DNA of 64,000 nt, taken from assembly GCA_027625915.1 (NCBI GenBank), contig JANTQA010000023.1, forward strand, positions 10,292,001-10,356,000, written 5' to 3'. The first letter of the stretch is position 1; each line of letters opens with the position of its first letter. A program made the translations under genes and the position numbers. Shown in pieces: positions 11,401 through 22,914 of the stretch. The notes under the pieces were generated by a model. That model did not search any database, was not told the DNA's origin, and saw only the letters and a program-made list of their open reading frames with translations. Origin of the DNA: Anaeramoeba flamelloides. Taxonomy: Eukaryota > Metamonada > Anaeramoebidae.

Positions 11401-14400
11401 GAAAAAAAAAGTATTTAAACGATATTGATAATTGGATTTTTTTATAAATATTATAAGAATAAATTTCCGTTACATAGTAAATAACTTGAGAATAAAATCA
11501 TTTTGTGTTGAAGAAAATTGCTCTATGAGTGAATTTATTTTTCTATATGATATTATCAATAATCCTTACAAAAAATTTTGTAATGATGGAAATTTCTTCA
11601 AAGCTATTTTTCAAAAGTTTTGACTCACTTTATAATATTATTTGAAGGGGCTCAGTGGGTTTATTCCAGTATTCTTTGCAAATATTATTTTCAAATTTTT
11701 GGATCAGAATCATTTTTTCTAATTTTTCAATTTTTATTTTGCTTTTTCAAATTTTTTTCTTTTTCTTTTTTTTTGATTTCTTTTTTTCTTTTTTTCTATT
11801 GTTTTTCTTTTTCTTTTGTTTTTTTGATACTTTTTTTTTGCAAAAGATCATCTTGAAAAAAAAAAAAGATCTTCGAAAAGACAAATAATGATTTAGAAAA
11901 TTTCGACTCTCAAAGGTCTTTTAAAATGTATTTAATGATTAGCGAAAAATCTTCTTGTTTTAATTTTTTCAGCGAAAGTTCTGAAATAAAAAATATTTAA
12001 GGCTCATTTCAAAAAGTGTGACTCGCTTTTTTTTAGCTTTTGGTTTTATTTTTTTTTAATTTATAAAATATCGGGTTTTTATAACTTTAAAAAACATTTA
12101 AAAGTGAATTATCAATCAGATTTAATTATTAGTTGTTCTTGAATACTAAAAGATATATATATATATTTCAATTTATTATTTCAGGTGAGTCACAAATTTT
12201 GAAATGGAGTTTAGTTTATATTTGCAAATAACTTTAATAATTGAATCTTTTTTTAAAATTACATAATACAATAAACAAAATATTTAATAATTTTTGATCA
12301 GAAACAAAATCATCTTTTTTTTTTTTTTTTATTGGTTGAAGAAATGTAAATTATACTCTAGTTGTCCTTTTACTTAATTTTATGAAAGGGGATTTCAGCG
12401 TGAAATCATAGATTTCGTGATTATTAATGAATGAAAATAATTTCAAACTTTCTTAGTTTAAAATTGATTCATTAAGATTTTATTTCATTTAATTTGTTGT
12501 GAAATATTAATCTATCTTTTTCATAGGAAGGACAGACCCATAATAAATGATCACTATTTTCTAATTTCTTTATGATCATATTTTTAACATAAAGGGCAAA
12601 ATTTATTTGTGGTTTTTTTTTTTCTTATTTAGTAATAATAAGTATTTAAGCGGTGAGTAAATGTTCTGGATTTTAGAATTGTTGAGCTTGATGGATAACT
12701 TAAATATCTTTGGGTTTTAAGAAAAAATTTTGAAATTTTATTTTTTGTGAAATATTTCCGGGGACGTGTACTCGAGTTTTTTCAAGTGCTTTCAAGTTCC
12801 GTCGAGTTCCTAGGTTTTCTTGAGGTTTGAGAAATAAACCGAAAATTAAATAAATTTTCTTTTTATTTCTGGAATTAAAAAAAACAAACTACAAACAGGC
12901 AAATAGTCGGTAATTTTATTGAATCACCTCTCTTCAATAAAAAAAATAAAAATAAAAGTTTTTTTTTAATACTCATTTTATTTTAAAAGTTACAGAAACC
13001 AAGCCAGATGTTGCGGTTAGATGTTACAAATTATCATTTAAGTAATTTGGAAGATTGTAAAAAATACATCTACTTCAGCATCTAGCGTAGCTTTGAAATT
13101 AAACTTTTTTAAATGTAAAAAAAAAAAAAAAAGTAAAAGTAGTTTAAGGTTCGGTATCAATGAGTTTTACTTTTAGGAACAATTGGAATTTTTGATTTTT
13201 TTGGTTTGGGAAAAAAGTGAAAATTTTTTTGTCTATGTTATCAATGTCTTAAGTGTATATGTTCTTGTTGAATTCTGGATATATATTATAAAAAAGATCC
13301 TTTTATTTTTAGGGTAAGCTGAATAATTTACTTTAATCTTTGGATCAAAGATCTTATTCAGCTTTATAAAAATAAAAGGATTATTTTAATAATGTATCTG
13401 AAAAATTAATAGTTAATGTACATCCTGAAGAGATCTGAATTTCATACAAAGTTTTTATTAAACTTGAATCAAATTTAGATTTATTTAGTTGTTTTATTTA
13501 TTTATATTTGAATTGAAATGACTTGAATTAAAAATAAAAACAATCTTTTAAAAAATTGTTCTATCCTTTTTTAATTCTTTATGAAAAATAAATTCCCAAT
13601 TTCTTTTTATTTTTCGCATTAGTATTGATTTTATTTGATCCCAAAGAAAATAAAAATGAAAATTTTTTCAGTTTATATATAGAGCAGTGAAAAAAATACC
13701 GGACATGAAAAAAATCCAGGACAAGATTTTTAATTGTGAATATTAGTAAAATTATTGTGTAATTTCATTTATTTACAATCAAATTCCTTTTTTTAAGAAT
13801 CGAACTTTTTCAATTATAACTCCCCCACTTATTAGAATGATGATTGATGAAATCACACTTGTTCAAAACACCATTCTATCAATCAAAAAACAAGAAGAAA
13901 AATTATCATTTTCCAAACTCTAGTAAACCTCGATAAAATTCGATTGTTTTTCAAAAAAAGTTGATCAACATATGGCTATCAAACAATTACTAGAGTATTC
14001 TAGAGACACCTTACTTTGATGGACTTTAGGTAGGTTTATTACTAATCTCATAAAAAAATTGGTTATTTATAATAAGGATTTGATTGAAATTAGACAAAAA
14101 TTTGACTAATACTCACAATTAAAAATCTTGTCAGGGATTTTTTTCATGTCCGGTATTTTTTTCCCTACTCTATATAATTTTGTCTTTGTAATCAAATAAA
14201 GATCAATTAATTTTGAAAAAAACGGCAAGTTAAATAAATTATTTAAAATTGTGGATGTAATTAAAAAAAATAGTATCATAATTCCAATTTTAAATATGAT
14301 TGTCTCATAAAAATGAGTTTTACTGTAAAATTCTAAAATATAATTTCTAAATTATTCGGCTATTGAATTTAATATTTTAAAGATTATTCAATTTGGATAT

Positions 14401-16133
14401 TAAACCCTAAAAAAGAAAGTCATTTCAATTTTAGTTCTGCCACTCGGTAGTTATTTTCTATTCGTTTGATTTATATTTTGGTAGTTATTTCTAGTTTTAA
14501 AATAGTTCTAATATTTTGTTATTTCTATTTTTGGAAACCTAAAGTTTGTTTGAACTTGAAGTACACAAATAATTCAATACCTTTCTTAAATAAGTCGAAT
14601 ATTTTTGTTTGTAACAAGAAGTAATCAATTTTAAATTTATAGAATTACCAACTATTTTGTTTATAAATTATCATAATAATTTTGAGAAAAAAAGTATAAT
14701 AGAAAAATTTACCATCTCAAACGTAGGGACTGGATTGCCATTACATAAAAGTCTAAGCACCCAAATTGATTTTTTTACAATCTCAAAGTCTGTTGTTTTA
14801 TTAACAATATCACATAACAAGTTTATTGCATTAAATTCTAGCAATGTGTTTCTGTATGAAAGATCGTCACCAGCTATTAAGAAACAGCAAAAAAAAAAGA
14901 TAATTTTGAGTAAACAAAACAATTAAAGGGAAAAAAGACAAACTAAAAGGAAAGTTTAAGTTGAGTATTAGTTCACTTTTTCAAAATTAAACCACAAGGA
15001 GCAAATCATGATTCGAATTAAGAAAAGAGAGAAAGAAAAATAACTTAAGAAACATACCTATGTTACCAAGAGCCCAAATTGACTTTTTTACATTTGTTTG
15101 ATCATTAAAAAAGATAGGATGTAAAGACAAAACATGTTATGGTTATATTTGTCCTTCAACCAAGGTTAGTGTATATTCTTGAAAAAAGGATTTAAAAATT
15201 GTTTGGAAAATGGAAAATTTTATACCTGGAGTTGTATGTCTTCGTTTTTAGAACCTAATAATCCAACAAAAATGGGGATAGTGTTTGATTCAACAACAAG
15301 CTTTGTGTGCTCGGACAACCCACTTGCAATATTAGAAATGATCCAAGCAGCATTGAACTTTGGAAAATGAAGTAATAAAAATTTTGAAAGAAAAAAGAAT
15401 TTTACAAAAATATTATAATTGTTCTTGTTTTTGTAAGTACAGGTAATTTTCACAAAAAAGGAATCTGCAGAGAGAATTGTAGTTTATGGTTTTTGTAACC
15501 TTTCTTATTCCATTTGTTTTTTTTTTTTGTTGTTGTTTTTTGTTTGAACCTTTCCTGGTTGGGTACTATTAACATTCTTAAACAAAAACAAAAAATAAAA
15601 CTTTGTTGTGAACAAAAGAGGAGTGTACCTGAAGATCTGGTTCTTTTGGATCTTGTAAGAGATCGACCAAAATTGGCAAAATTTTACATTGCAAAACTTG
15701 ATCAATTGGTGGATCTTCTGGGATACTCAATAAATTTCTGATGATTTCAGACGCTTCTGTCTTTTCTTTGTTATTTTTACTTTGTAATTGTTTTGCTAAT
15801 TGTGGTAAAATTTTGATCTTTTGAAAAAAGTGGGAAGGATACAAAAAAAAAAGTATCGAAAAGAGTTTAACAGAATAGGAAACGTAAGGGTGCGATTTAA
15901 AAACTTTTCTTAGATTTTGAAAAAAAATATACATATTTTTTGATTTCTTCAGGCTGATAGATATTTAAATCGTTTGTTGGAAGTAAGTTTCTTTTTTTGT
16001 TTAAAAGTTCTTCTCTTTTTGCTTTGGAAATTTGGATTTGTTGGTTATAACGTCTTTGGATTGTTCTTTCTTTTGTCGAAGTGCTTTTGAATTGTTTTCT
16101 TCTTTTTTCTAATTTTTTATGAAAAGTAGACAT
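8422..16133 (-). CDS. KPNA: Importin subunit alpha (karyopherin alpha), 8 exons
   Basis: The adaptor that binds nuclear localisation signals and importin beta for nuclear import. Exons (minus strand): 16133-15933, 15817-15629, 15357-15226, 15082-15058, 14873-14713, 11368-11286, 11134-10907, 8932-8422. They total 1530 nt, and every junction keeps frame, giving 509 aa, close to the usual 520-540. Residues 1-55 are the importin-beta-binding domain (RRKQFK ... KAKREELLNKKRN). ARM repeats follow with AAWIISNIASG, SIWALGNIAGD, SIWVLRLLCNG, TALGYLAEG, RCIGNLITG, CWILSNICAC and CYVISNMINY; the C-terminus is acidic. The Trp/Asn NLS-groove ladder is partly changed: the ARM4 Asn is Arg, the ARM5 Trp is Thr and the ARM8 Trp is Tyr. 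Exon 4 is only 25 nt. Introns 5 (3344 bp) and 7 (1974 bp) are filled with repeats; the other five are 115-271 bp. Intron 6 uses a GTTCGT donor. Confidence 0.95.
9188..9625 (+). mobile_element. TIR element, family A, copy 3, internally shortened
   Basis: Starts AGCTATTTCCAAAAAAGTGG and follows family A for about 400 bp, then jumps to the terminal ...TTTTTTGGAAATA. At 438 bp it lacks roughly 150 bp of the right-hand interior found in copies 1, 2 and 4. It lies in intron 7 of importin alpha, antisense to that gene. Confidence 0.65.
9625..9845 (+). repeat. Family H repeat, copy 1
   Basis: Starts AGCTATTTTTCAAAAATTTT right at the end of family A copy 3, after TA, and matches 11602-11850 over more than 150 bp, including GTGGGTTTATTCCA and TTTGCAAATATT. 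Its left tip resembles that of the 12000-12211 element (both run into TGACTC). The right border fades into poly-T. It lies within importin alpha intron 7. Confidence 0.6.
10122..10702 (-). mobile_element. TIR element, family A, copy 4, reverse orientation
   Basis: 581 bp, bounded by AGGTATTTCCAAAAAAGTGG on the left and ...CCACTTTATTGGAAATAGC on the right. TA lies at 10120-10121 and 10703-10704. It is the reverse complement of copy 1. The frame at 10179-10493 parallels the one in copy 1 but shows no transposase motif. It is inserted in intron 7 of importin alpha, in sense orientation relative to the gene. Confidence 0.8.
11602..11850 (+). repeat. Family H repeat, copy 2
   Basis: Matches copy 1 at 9625 from AGCTATTTTTCAAAAGTTTT onward, through TCAGTGGGTTTATTCCAG and TTTTTGGAT, into a T-rich tail. 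It lies in importin alpha intron 5. The long Phe frames over it (11620-11888) are poly-T translation, not a gene. Confidence 0.6.
12000..12211. mobile_element. 212-bp TA-flanked MITE
   Basis: Ends are AGGCTCATTTCAAAAAGTGT and, inverted, AACTCCATTTCAAAATTTGT, each followed by GACTC. TA is present at both borders (11998-11999, 12212-12213). No coding capacity. The tip resembles family H, so the two may share a parent. It is inside importin alpha intron 5. Confidence 0.7.
12755..12905. repeat. Family E repeat, short copy
   Basis: Contains the family E signature CGAGTTCCTAGGTTTTC followed by GAGGTTTGAGAAATAAACC and its partial inverse (AATTAAATAAATTTTC, TTTCTGGAATTAAAAAAA). Longer copies are at 23.6-24.6, 34.3-34.9 and 40.55-40.9 kb. 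Located in importin alpha intron 5. Confidence 0.5.
13296..13382. repeat. Inverted repeat / hairpin
   Basis: The arms GATCCTTTTATTTTTA and AAGCTGAATAA pair with TTATTCAGCTT and TAAAAATAAAAGGAT across about 30 bp. The unit could form one long imperfect stem in the intron 5 transcript or a small palindromic element. No target duplication was identified. Confidence 0.6.
13682..14170. mobile_element. TA-flanked MITE, family M1
   Basis: A 489-bp element with TIRs of about 70 bp starting GAG(C/T)AG(T/G)GAAAAAAATACCGG and TA at 13680-13681 and 14171-14172. Within the TIR two near-direct repeats, GAAAAAAATACCGGACAT and GAAAAAAATCCAGGACAA, are followed by TTTTTAATTGTGAATATTAG beginning 46 bp into the element. 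The same arrangement occurs at 32372 and 42776. The interior holds no transposase. It is inside importin alpha intron 5. Confidence 0.85.
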
Positions 16134-16378
16134 AATCTTGAAGAAATTCTAAAAAAACACAAAAAATGAAAAATTTTGAGAAGAAGGAAGAATTATAAGG
16201 TGATCAGCCCTCTACTTCAACAAGACAAAATTTACAAATAATATATAGGTGATATTCATTACTTTCAAAATTTGTATATGCTAAGTCTCAAAAAATTCTA
16301 ATCAACCAAGAAACTCTAAAAGAAAAATTTATTCAAGAGATCGCTTTTTTTTCAATTTTTTTCTGAATAGAAAACATA
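16134..16378. promoter_or_regulatory. Importin alpha 5' flank
   Basis: Short AT-rich stretch upstream of the importin alpha start codon, ending at a TTAA element. It must contain the promoter; no individual motif can be assigned. Confidence 0.3.
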
Positions 16379-16382
16379 TTAA

Positions 16383-16552
16383 GGGACTAGTCTCGATTAT
16401 TTTTTTTTGAACAATTTCTAAATAAGGATTCCTTATCTAGAAATATTTTTAATATTGAAAATAAGCAGGTGTTTTCAAATCTAAGTAAACGGCGAAAATT
16501 TTTCTCAATCTCTATTTAATTTAGGTAAAAAAATATAATAAAGATTAGTCCC
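16383..16552. mobile_element. Short TTAA-flanked TIR element, copy 2
   Basis: A 170-bp element with ends GGGACTAGTCTCGATTATT and the inverse ...AAAGATTAGTCCC. TTAA is at 16379-16382 and 16553-16556. It matches the 169-bp copy at 5912 in size and sequence, including the interior motif AAGGATTCCTTAT-like region. It is non-coding and lies in the importin alpha upstream region. Confidence 0.78.
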
Positions 16553-16556
16553 TTAA

Positions 16557-17005
16557 ATTCATTTTATGTCTCTCATCATAACGATTTTTTACCCCTTTAT
16601 TGCCATTTGGATCATTATTAAATAATAACAAGCCTTTGTTCCAGGAATATTAATATAAAGATTTTTTTTCTTTTTTGAGATAAAACTTTTGGTTAACCAA
16701 AAAAATGATATATTCCACCGATTTCTAAACAATTGTATTTTTTTAAGAAGGGTAGTTATAATAATTAAATTTTTATAGCCATTTACAAATTTTACTCCAA
16801 GAAATTTTGATTTTGTTTATAAAATGAAATTTACTTTTTTCAAATAACAATTTTCTTGAAGATATTTGGGAATTAAATAATTTTATCCTCAAAATTCTGA
16901 ATCATTTTTTTTCTGACAAAAATAATTTGAATTGTAATAAGGATTCTAGGAAATATAATATTTTAATTTTTTAACAAATTTTAAAAATGGAAAATTCTTT
17001 TTTTA
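16557..17005. other. AT-rich intergenic sequence
   Basis: Nothing recognisable between a TTAA element and a TA element; no plausible coding frame. Confidence 0.4.
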
Positions 17006-17256
17006 CAGTCAGTTTCACTTTTTAGGTACAAACTATCAACTAAATTTGAAGCACAAAAAAATCTCAAATTAAGGTACAAAATGTAGCTTTTTTATTTTTA
17101 CTAATTATTTTACTAAAATCCAAAATTTTGTGCCTTAATTTGAGATTTTTTTTACAAAATATTCCACTAGAATCTGAATTTTATGCCCTTTAAAATAAGA
17201 TTATTTTGTGACTTAAATTTTGTTGAAAGTTTGTGCCTTAAAAGTGGAACCGACTG
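17006..17256. mobile_element. TA-flanked MITE, family B, copy 1
   Basis: 251 bp. Tips are CAGTCAGTTTCACTTTTTAGG and, inverted, CAGTCGGTTCCACTTTTAAGG, and similarity continues for about 70 bp, including GCACAAAAAAATCTCAAATT. TA is at 17004-17005 and 17257-17258. A second copy is at 57415-57606. CAGT tips and a TA target are typical of Tc1/mariner-type MITEs. No coding capacity. Confidence 0.85.
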
Positions 17257-17258
17257 TA

Positions 17259-18104
17259 TAATTTTTTTCTTTTTTTTTTGATTACCCGAAAACGAGAAAA
17301 TAATCTATTTCGAACATTAAAGAAGAAATAAATTAAATTATTAAATCGGATTATACTTTTATAAATTATGTTAAAAATATATCAAATTTAGATTTATTAG
17401 ATTACTAGTACTTCAATTAGTTATCTTTATTGAGGTTTGAATTGAAATATTAATAATTAAAAAAATAATAAAATACAAAATTTTTTTATCAATTTCAATA
17501 AAATCCAAAATAAAACTAAAAAATATTTTGAACCATTTTCAAGAATTAATTTAATTCTTAATAATAATAATAGTTAAATATATTAGTTTTTATAACGGAA
17601 ATATGTGAATTTTTGAATTCAACAAAGAGACTCAAATTAATAAAGTGTTTAAATGGGGTTAACCCACCTATTTCATAATTCGAAACAAAAATTCCACCCT
17701 TATTCAAATGTTTTTTCAAGATTTTTATTCTATTACATTTTAAGCTTAAAAAACAATACCCAAAACAAAACAATTAATCAAAAAAAAAAAAAAAAAAGGC
17801 ATCTAAAAAGGTAAAAATTGAAAGTTTTCAACTTTAGTTGACTTTATTACTTTTCAGAAATAGAATGACTACTAGTATTTGGATTTCAACATTTCCTATC
17901 ATAAGTGAATCAAAAATCCTTTTTCACCAAGTTCTAACAATTTAATTATTCAAAATATTCAAATATATATACTTTTTTAATTAAATTATCTCAGAAATAT
18001 TGAATTAGAACCACCAAATAATTGAAATATTATCAATTTTATAATTCTAATATCCAGAAAAGAAATAATTATATATTTAAATAAACAAAAATGTTGTGGC
18101 ACAA
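17259..18104. other. AT-rich intergenic sequence
   Basis: No supported gene. An open frame on the minus strand at 17558-17773 (non-ATG start) contains a locally protein-like stretch but is isolated, short and without a match that I recognise. Confidence 0.4.
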
Positions 18105-18480
18105 ATTTTGAAGTGAGTGTAATAAAAAAATTAATTGTATTTTGTTGAAATTTCATTAACAATATTTATCGATCAAAAAGTAAGATACCATCGACCAAAT
18201 AGTCTTTTGATTTTTCTATTTAACTTAACTCTATTTTTACCATTGATTAATAATTGTTAAAACAATATTGATCTAGTCAAACAGATTACGGAAATTGAAA
18301 AAATGAGATAAAACAAAAAAGAGACACAAAAATAGTTTGTACAATCAATATTATTTCGAAATTTGATTGAAATAAGTAGTATTGTTATTTTTTTATAAAT
18401 GTTTTAACTGTTACAAATTTTTTTCTTTTTATTTACGACAACATTTTTTAACATTGAGTCAACTCGTTCAAGATTAATTC
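18105..18480 (-). repeat. Family D repeat, reverse copy
   Basis: In reverse complement it shares the family D order of landmarks: a T-rich left part, ACGTAATCTGTTT-like motif, GATCGATCAA-like centre, and a terminal stretch near TTTGTGCCACAA. It is diverged, and its ends are not precise. Confidence 0.5.
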
Positions 18481-18660
18481 AAATCGCTCATAAATTTTTA
18501 TATATAAAAGTAAAAAAATAAAATTTAACTCTGGTCTATATCACGCTGATTTTCAAAGGCAATGAAAGAAAGAAAAAAGAAAAACATATCCTTCAAACCA
18601 TCTTTTTATGGGTAATTCTCGATTTATGATATTTGTGAAATATTTAAAAATAATCTTAAC

Positions 18661-18912
18661 CCTTACTGATAAATTCAAATAAATGTTAAAAAATATTTAC
18701 TTTCTTTTTATTTATTTCGTAAATATTTTTACCCAAGATTTTAAATAAAGTATTTTATTGGTTTAAATGTTCAAGAAACTTTGGAAAATTGGTTGATCTT
18801 CAAAAGATTCTTCTTCAAGAACTGTTTTGAAAGTAGGGGTTATACGATTTACAAAAATGTGAAATTTAACCTAAAATTTGTTATCTATTTATTTGAATTT
18901 ATCAGTAATATT
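18661..18912. repeat. Inverted repeat with 20-bp arms
   Basis: TTACTGATAAATTCAAATAA at the left is matched by TTATTTGAATTTATCAGTAA at the right across about 210 bp. It may be a small TIR element or a hairpin in HGH1 3' flanking DNA. Its target duplication is unclear. Confidence 0.55.
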
Positions 18913-19110
18913 AAAAAAAAATTACCTCTTCTCATCAAAAAGACATAAAATATCAAGTTTAAGTAAAACTCAATCAAAAACTGTTTCAAAATCCTTTATT
19001 TTTCGCAAAATAAAAAGAAAAATCAAAAAATAAGCTTGAAAACCATTAAACCGAGATCAAAAAAAGAAAACCAAAAGAATAAATCTAATATATAAACATT
19101 AATTTAAATT

Positions 19111-20325
19111 CTATTTTTTCGAGATCTTTAATTCATCTAAAGGAACTACTTGTTTATTGGTATTTCCACCGATTTCATCAAGATTTACGATTTGTACGTA
19201 TTGGTAAATTTGTTCCGAAATATCTTCTTCTTCTTCAATTTCGTCCAATTCACGGAGGACATAATATACTTTAATTTCGCGAAGAAGATCTCTCCCGGTT
19301 CTCGATCCTGTTAAAAACACTAGGCACTCCACAAGCCATTTTCTGCATTTGTGATCTGTTTCAATTATTAAACGGTTCTGTTTCATGAATTGGAAAAACA
19401 GGGCGGGGAATTTTTCATAGTCTTCCTCATCTAAATTTTCAATCATTTCTTTGGTTGTTAATCTAGCCATCACATATGGAAGAATTAAATTAGCCATAAC
19501 CACGTGCCGTTCTTTTTCGTAGCAGAGGTTTCGAATTAGGCCAATGATCGTTTGCCTGACAACAACTTTGCTTCTTTTGCTCATGATATAGGGCAAAAAT
19601 AAATCCTTGATTGCAGGACGCATAAAATCGATAACCAACAAGCGTCCTGTTACTGTTTGGGTGACATTCATTAAAACGTTGACCAAATACACATTGGAGT
19701 CATTCATTTCTTGAAGTGTTTTTTGGGAATCTTTTTTTTGGTTTTTATGCTCTTTAAGTCGCTCGGGATCAAACAACTTTTGGATCAATTGAAGAATGAC
19801 CGACCCTGGTTTGTTTTTTGTTTCAGTCGTTTTTTCTTTTTTGGTGTTCTTCTTATTCGTATTTTGTTGCTTCTTTTGATTTTTGTTGCTCTCCTGGGTG
19901 TTGCTAATTTGTTCTATTTGCGAGTTTAAGAGCTTTTCGCATCCCGTTTCTTCTCTTGTTAAATTCATTATTAACATTAAATTTGCTTTTATATATGAGA
20001 CAATTACTTCTTTTTTGTGGTTCTTTTTGCCAATTTTGTTATTTTTTAAATCAGCAATTTGGAGGTTTTTTAAGACCTTGTCAATCGTACTGGATTTTGA
20101 TAAAGAGGTACACAAATTGGAATCGACACATGAGTTTATTAAAACATTGATCGAGGTGGTGCTAATTTCAAGATTTTCATCATTAACCAGCTTTAAAATG
20201 TGAGGAATTAAAATTTTGATTCCTTTGATACCCTCATTGGTACCAGTGTGTGAAAAGACACCTTGGATCGCTTGTAGTCTAATATTAGCCGATGGTGATT
20301 TTAAGAATTCTCCTAATTTTTCCAT
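19111..20325 (-). CDS. HGH1: HGH1 homologue (FAM203 / eEF2 chaperone)
   Basis: A single-exon gene encoding 404 aa, close to human HGH1 at about 390. Family members are cytosolic ARM/HEAT-fold chaperones that help fold translation elongation factor 2. The protein begins with ARM-type helices (FLKSPSANIRLQAIQGV) and has a Lys/Asn/Thr-rich insertion at about residues 140-205. The diagnostic HGH1 C-terminal part then follows: RQTIIGLIRNLCYEKERH, then KFPALFFQF, a charged KCRKWLVECLVFLTGSRTGR segment and YYVLRELDEIEEE. The ATG at 20325 is the first in frame and gives the expected N-terminus. It is the only gene here ending in TAG; TAA follows three codons later. It is not interrupted by repeats. 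Confidence 0.9.
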   Translation of the reverse strand: MEKLGEFLKSPSANIRLQAIQGVFSHTGTNEGIKGIKILIPHILKLVNDENLEISTTSINVLINSCVDSNLCTSLSKSSTIDKVLKNLQIADLKNNKIGKKNHKKEVIVSYIKANLMLIMNLTREETGCEKLLNSQIEQISNTQESNKNQKKQQNTNKKNTKKEKTTETKNKPGSVILQLIQKLFDPERLKEHKNQKKDSQKTLQEMNDSNVYLVNVLMNVTQTVTGRLLVIDFMRPAIKDLFLPYIMSKRSKVVVRQTIIGLIRNLCYEKERHVVMANLILPYVMARLTTKEMIENLDEEDYEKFPALFFQFMKQNRLIIETDHKCRKWLVECLVFLTGSRTGRDLLREIKVYYVLRELDEIEEEEDISEQIYQYVQIVNLDEIGGNTNKQVVPLDELKISKK

Positions 20326-22914
20326 TGCTATTTAATTTTTGAAATTTGAATAGAACTTTTTGATAAAAAAATGAAAATTTTAAATTAACACGTAATTGAT
20401 ATTTTATTTTCCAAAAAAAGTTTGTATATTTTACAGTCTCATTGAAAAAGTTTATTTTATTCAAACAAAAAGTATGAAAAGAGATAAATTTATCAAATGA
20501 TTGAAAAAAGTTGACTTTTATTTTTTTTCATGAGGATATTAACCTAAAAACAATTTATTTTATGAAAATTAACAACATATTCAAAGAAATAAAACGTCTT
20601 GAAACCGAAAAATAAACTAAAAGTATGAGTACTATAAAAGACCAAACTAACTTTTAAAGGTATTTTCAGAAATGAACTATTGTTTTTCAAAGTTTTGATC
20701 CATTTTTTTAATTCTTGAAAAGTTCAAAATTTAATATAAACTATTTTTCAAACAAAAGGTCACACCTCTCAAATCGCCAATACCATCGAATTTGATTGTT
20801 AATAAGATAATTACTTATTGGTGATTTTCATTTTAATTATTCATTTTTTCATTTTTTGCTTTTTTTATTTGTGGATATTGAACAGTTGGAAAATGAAAAA
20901 GCAAGATAAGTAGAAACCAATTTGGAAATAATATACCTGTGTATAAATGGAAACAGTTTAAGTTTGATTTCGAATGAGCTAGAAATAGGAATTAAGAAAG
21001 ACCATTATTGGATTGACGCATGGAACAAAGAAAAGAGAAATAAAGAAAAAACATTCCAACAAAATACCAGATGAATTGCCGGTTTATATTGAATATGAGA
21101 CTTTAAAGAACAAAAGTTTGGCGTGTAAAGAATTACTGTTAATTGCAAAATAAAAATATCAAAATTTTCATTTAGCTTTCCTAAAAACACATCTCTCAAT
21201 AATTCATATCAAACATCAAAAGTCCCAATTCTCAGAGGGAAATTAATGGTTTAGCTGATTTTAAGAAATAAAAGTTCCAAATGTAACATGATTATTAAAA
21301 TCTTTTTTTGGAAAGCTGAATGAAAATTTTGTTCCATTTATTTTAAAACAAATAGTATCAATAAAATGTAGAGAACTTTTTCCCAATTCGCCCTGGTCAA
21401 AGGTTTTTATTGGGTTTATAATTTTTTTCATTACATTTTACAAAATGAGATTTCTCATTTCAAAATAATACGTAACACATTAATTTTTAAAATAATTGAA
21501 TTTTAATTTTTATTGTTTTGTTTTAATGAGTTTTAAAGATTCAGTTGAGTGTTTTTTTATGTTTTAAAGCGTTTCTTAGATTTTAGAATGATACTACAAT
21601 TAATTTGATTCATTTATGAATAATTCTTGAAATTTTTTGTGCCCTTTTATTTGAAAAAGAGTTTATTTCCCAATTATTTCAAAAAAATAATTTTTATTGA
21701 ATAAGAAAAAATTTTATAAACTGTAAACGAAGTGTACCAAAATATTTTTACTCAAAAAAAACAACTAAATGTAAAGTAACATAGCATGCAAAATCTTCTT
21801 TTTTTTTAAATATTTAAAATAACAAAAAATATTTTAAAACTTTAAAAAAATCTAATTTCTTGATTCAAAGAATCAGATTTTGAAACAATTTTTACTTTTT
21901 ATTAAGTAAAAAATATGAGAAAAAAACAATCAAATGATTAATTTAAAAACTCTCCGATAATAGTTTTTTTAAAACCTGGAAAATTCTACTTATAATCTGA
22001 AGGAATACTTTTTAATTTGATTATTTTTTAATCAATAGTTAATAAACTAATCTTAATTTTTTCACTTGGCTAGTAATATCTAAAAGATTAAAAGTACCAA
22101 ACTTTTTAAGTATTTCTCGTTATTTTAATGTTTTTCAAACAAAAAAAGATAATTCCCTATTAATAATTATTGTAAACAATTAAGAAATAGTCGATAACAA
22201 CTGATTTCAAAAATAACAGTTGATTATTTATCGTCAGAGTTACCAAAAAGATTCTCATTTGTAATTTCTAGAATCAAAAATAAATAAGGTTTCTATTCAT
22301 ATTATTAAAAATATTCCAATGAAATCCGTTTTTATCAAAATTTTCAACTTTTTAAGCTTCCTTTTAGAATAATTTTTACAAAAACATTAAAAATTATTTT
22401 ATTCTGATTACTTTGTTATCAGAATAATAATTCTCTATTTGATACTACAAACTCGATGAATAAAAAAAAAAATTGTTTTGATTCCTTTTCAAAATGCAAA
22501 ATAATTTTCTTGCCCAGAAAATCAACATAAAAACATCATGATTAAAGAAAAGTTGATTAAAACTATCAACACAAGTAGAAAGCCTCAACTATTGATTTAC
22601 ATAACTAATATTGGACAATTTTGTAAAATAATTTATAAATACTATTTATTATTTATTAATATTTGAGAATGATGTGATTCTATAAAAAAAGAAATTTAAA
22701 TGGGTAATAAGTGGAAACTTAACATTGAAAGAAAAAAGAATCATTTGGTTTAATGGAATCAAAAAAAAAAAAAAAAGAATTATTTGAGCTCTTTTTTAAA
22801 AATGAATCAAATTATGAAATCTATTATATTCCTAGCAATTGAAAATAATTATTAGGTGATCTTTTAAATATCAAAAAAAAATCTTTTTTCAATGTACTGT
22901 TCATTCGAAACTAA
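20326..22914. other. Intergenic region with a degraded family F repeat
   Basis: About 2.6 kb of AT-rich DNA. The first part is the HGH1 promoter side. From about 20650 to 20870 it resembles the left half of the family F repeat at 44140-44640 (shared TTTTTCAAACAAAAG, AATTTGATTGTTAAT and TTGGTGATTTTCA). A related 5' segment recurs near 63690. The remainder holds no coding frame; the frame at 21005-21199 is a chance one. Confidence 0.45.

Noticed and set aside
11620-11888. Phe-rich frames
   Set aside because: Translation of the T-rich tail of a family H repeat.
17558-17773. Minus-strand frame with a methyltransferase-like phrase (LKKHLNKGGIFVSNYEI)
   Set aside because: No ATG, about 70 codons, no neighbouring exon that extends it; the resemblance is too short to support.
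19711-20203. Plus-strand frames opposite HGH1
   Set aside because: Antisense shadows of a well-supported gene.
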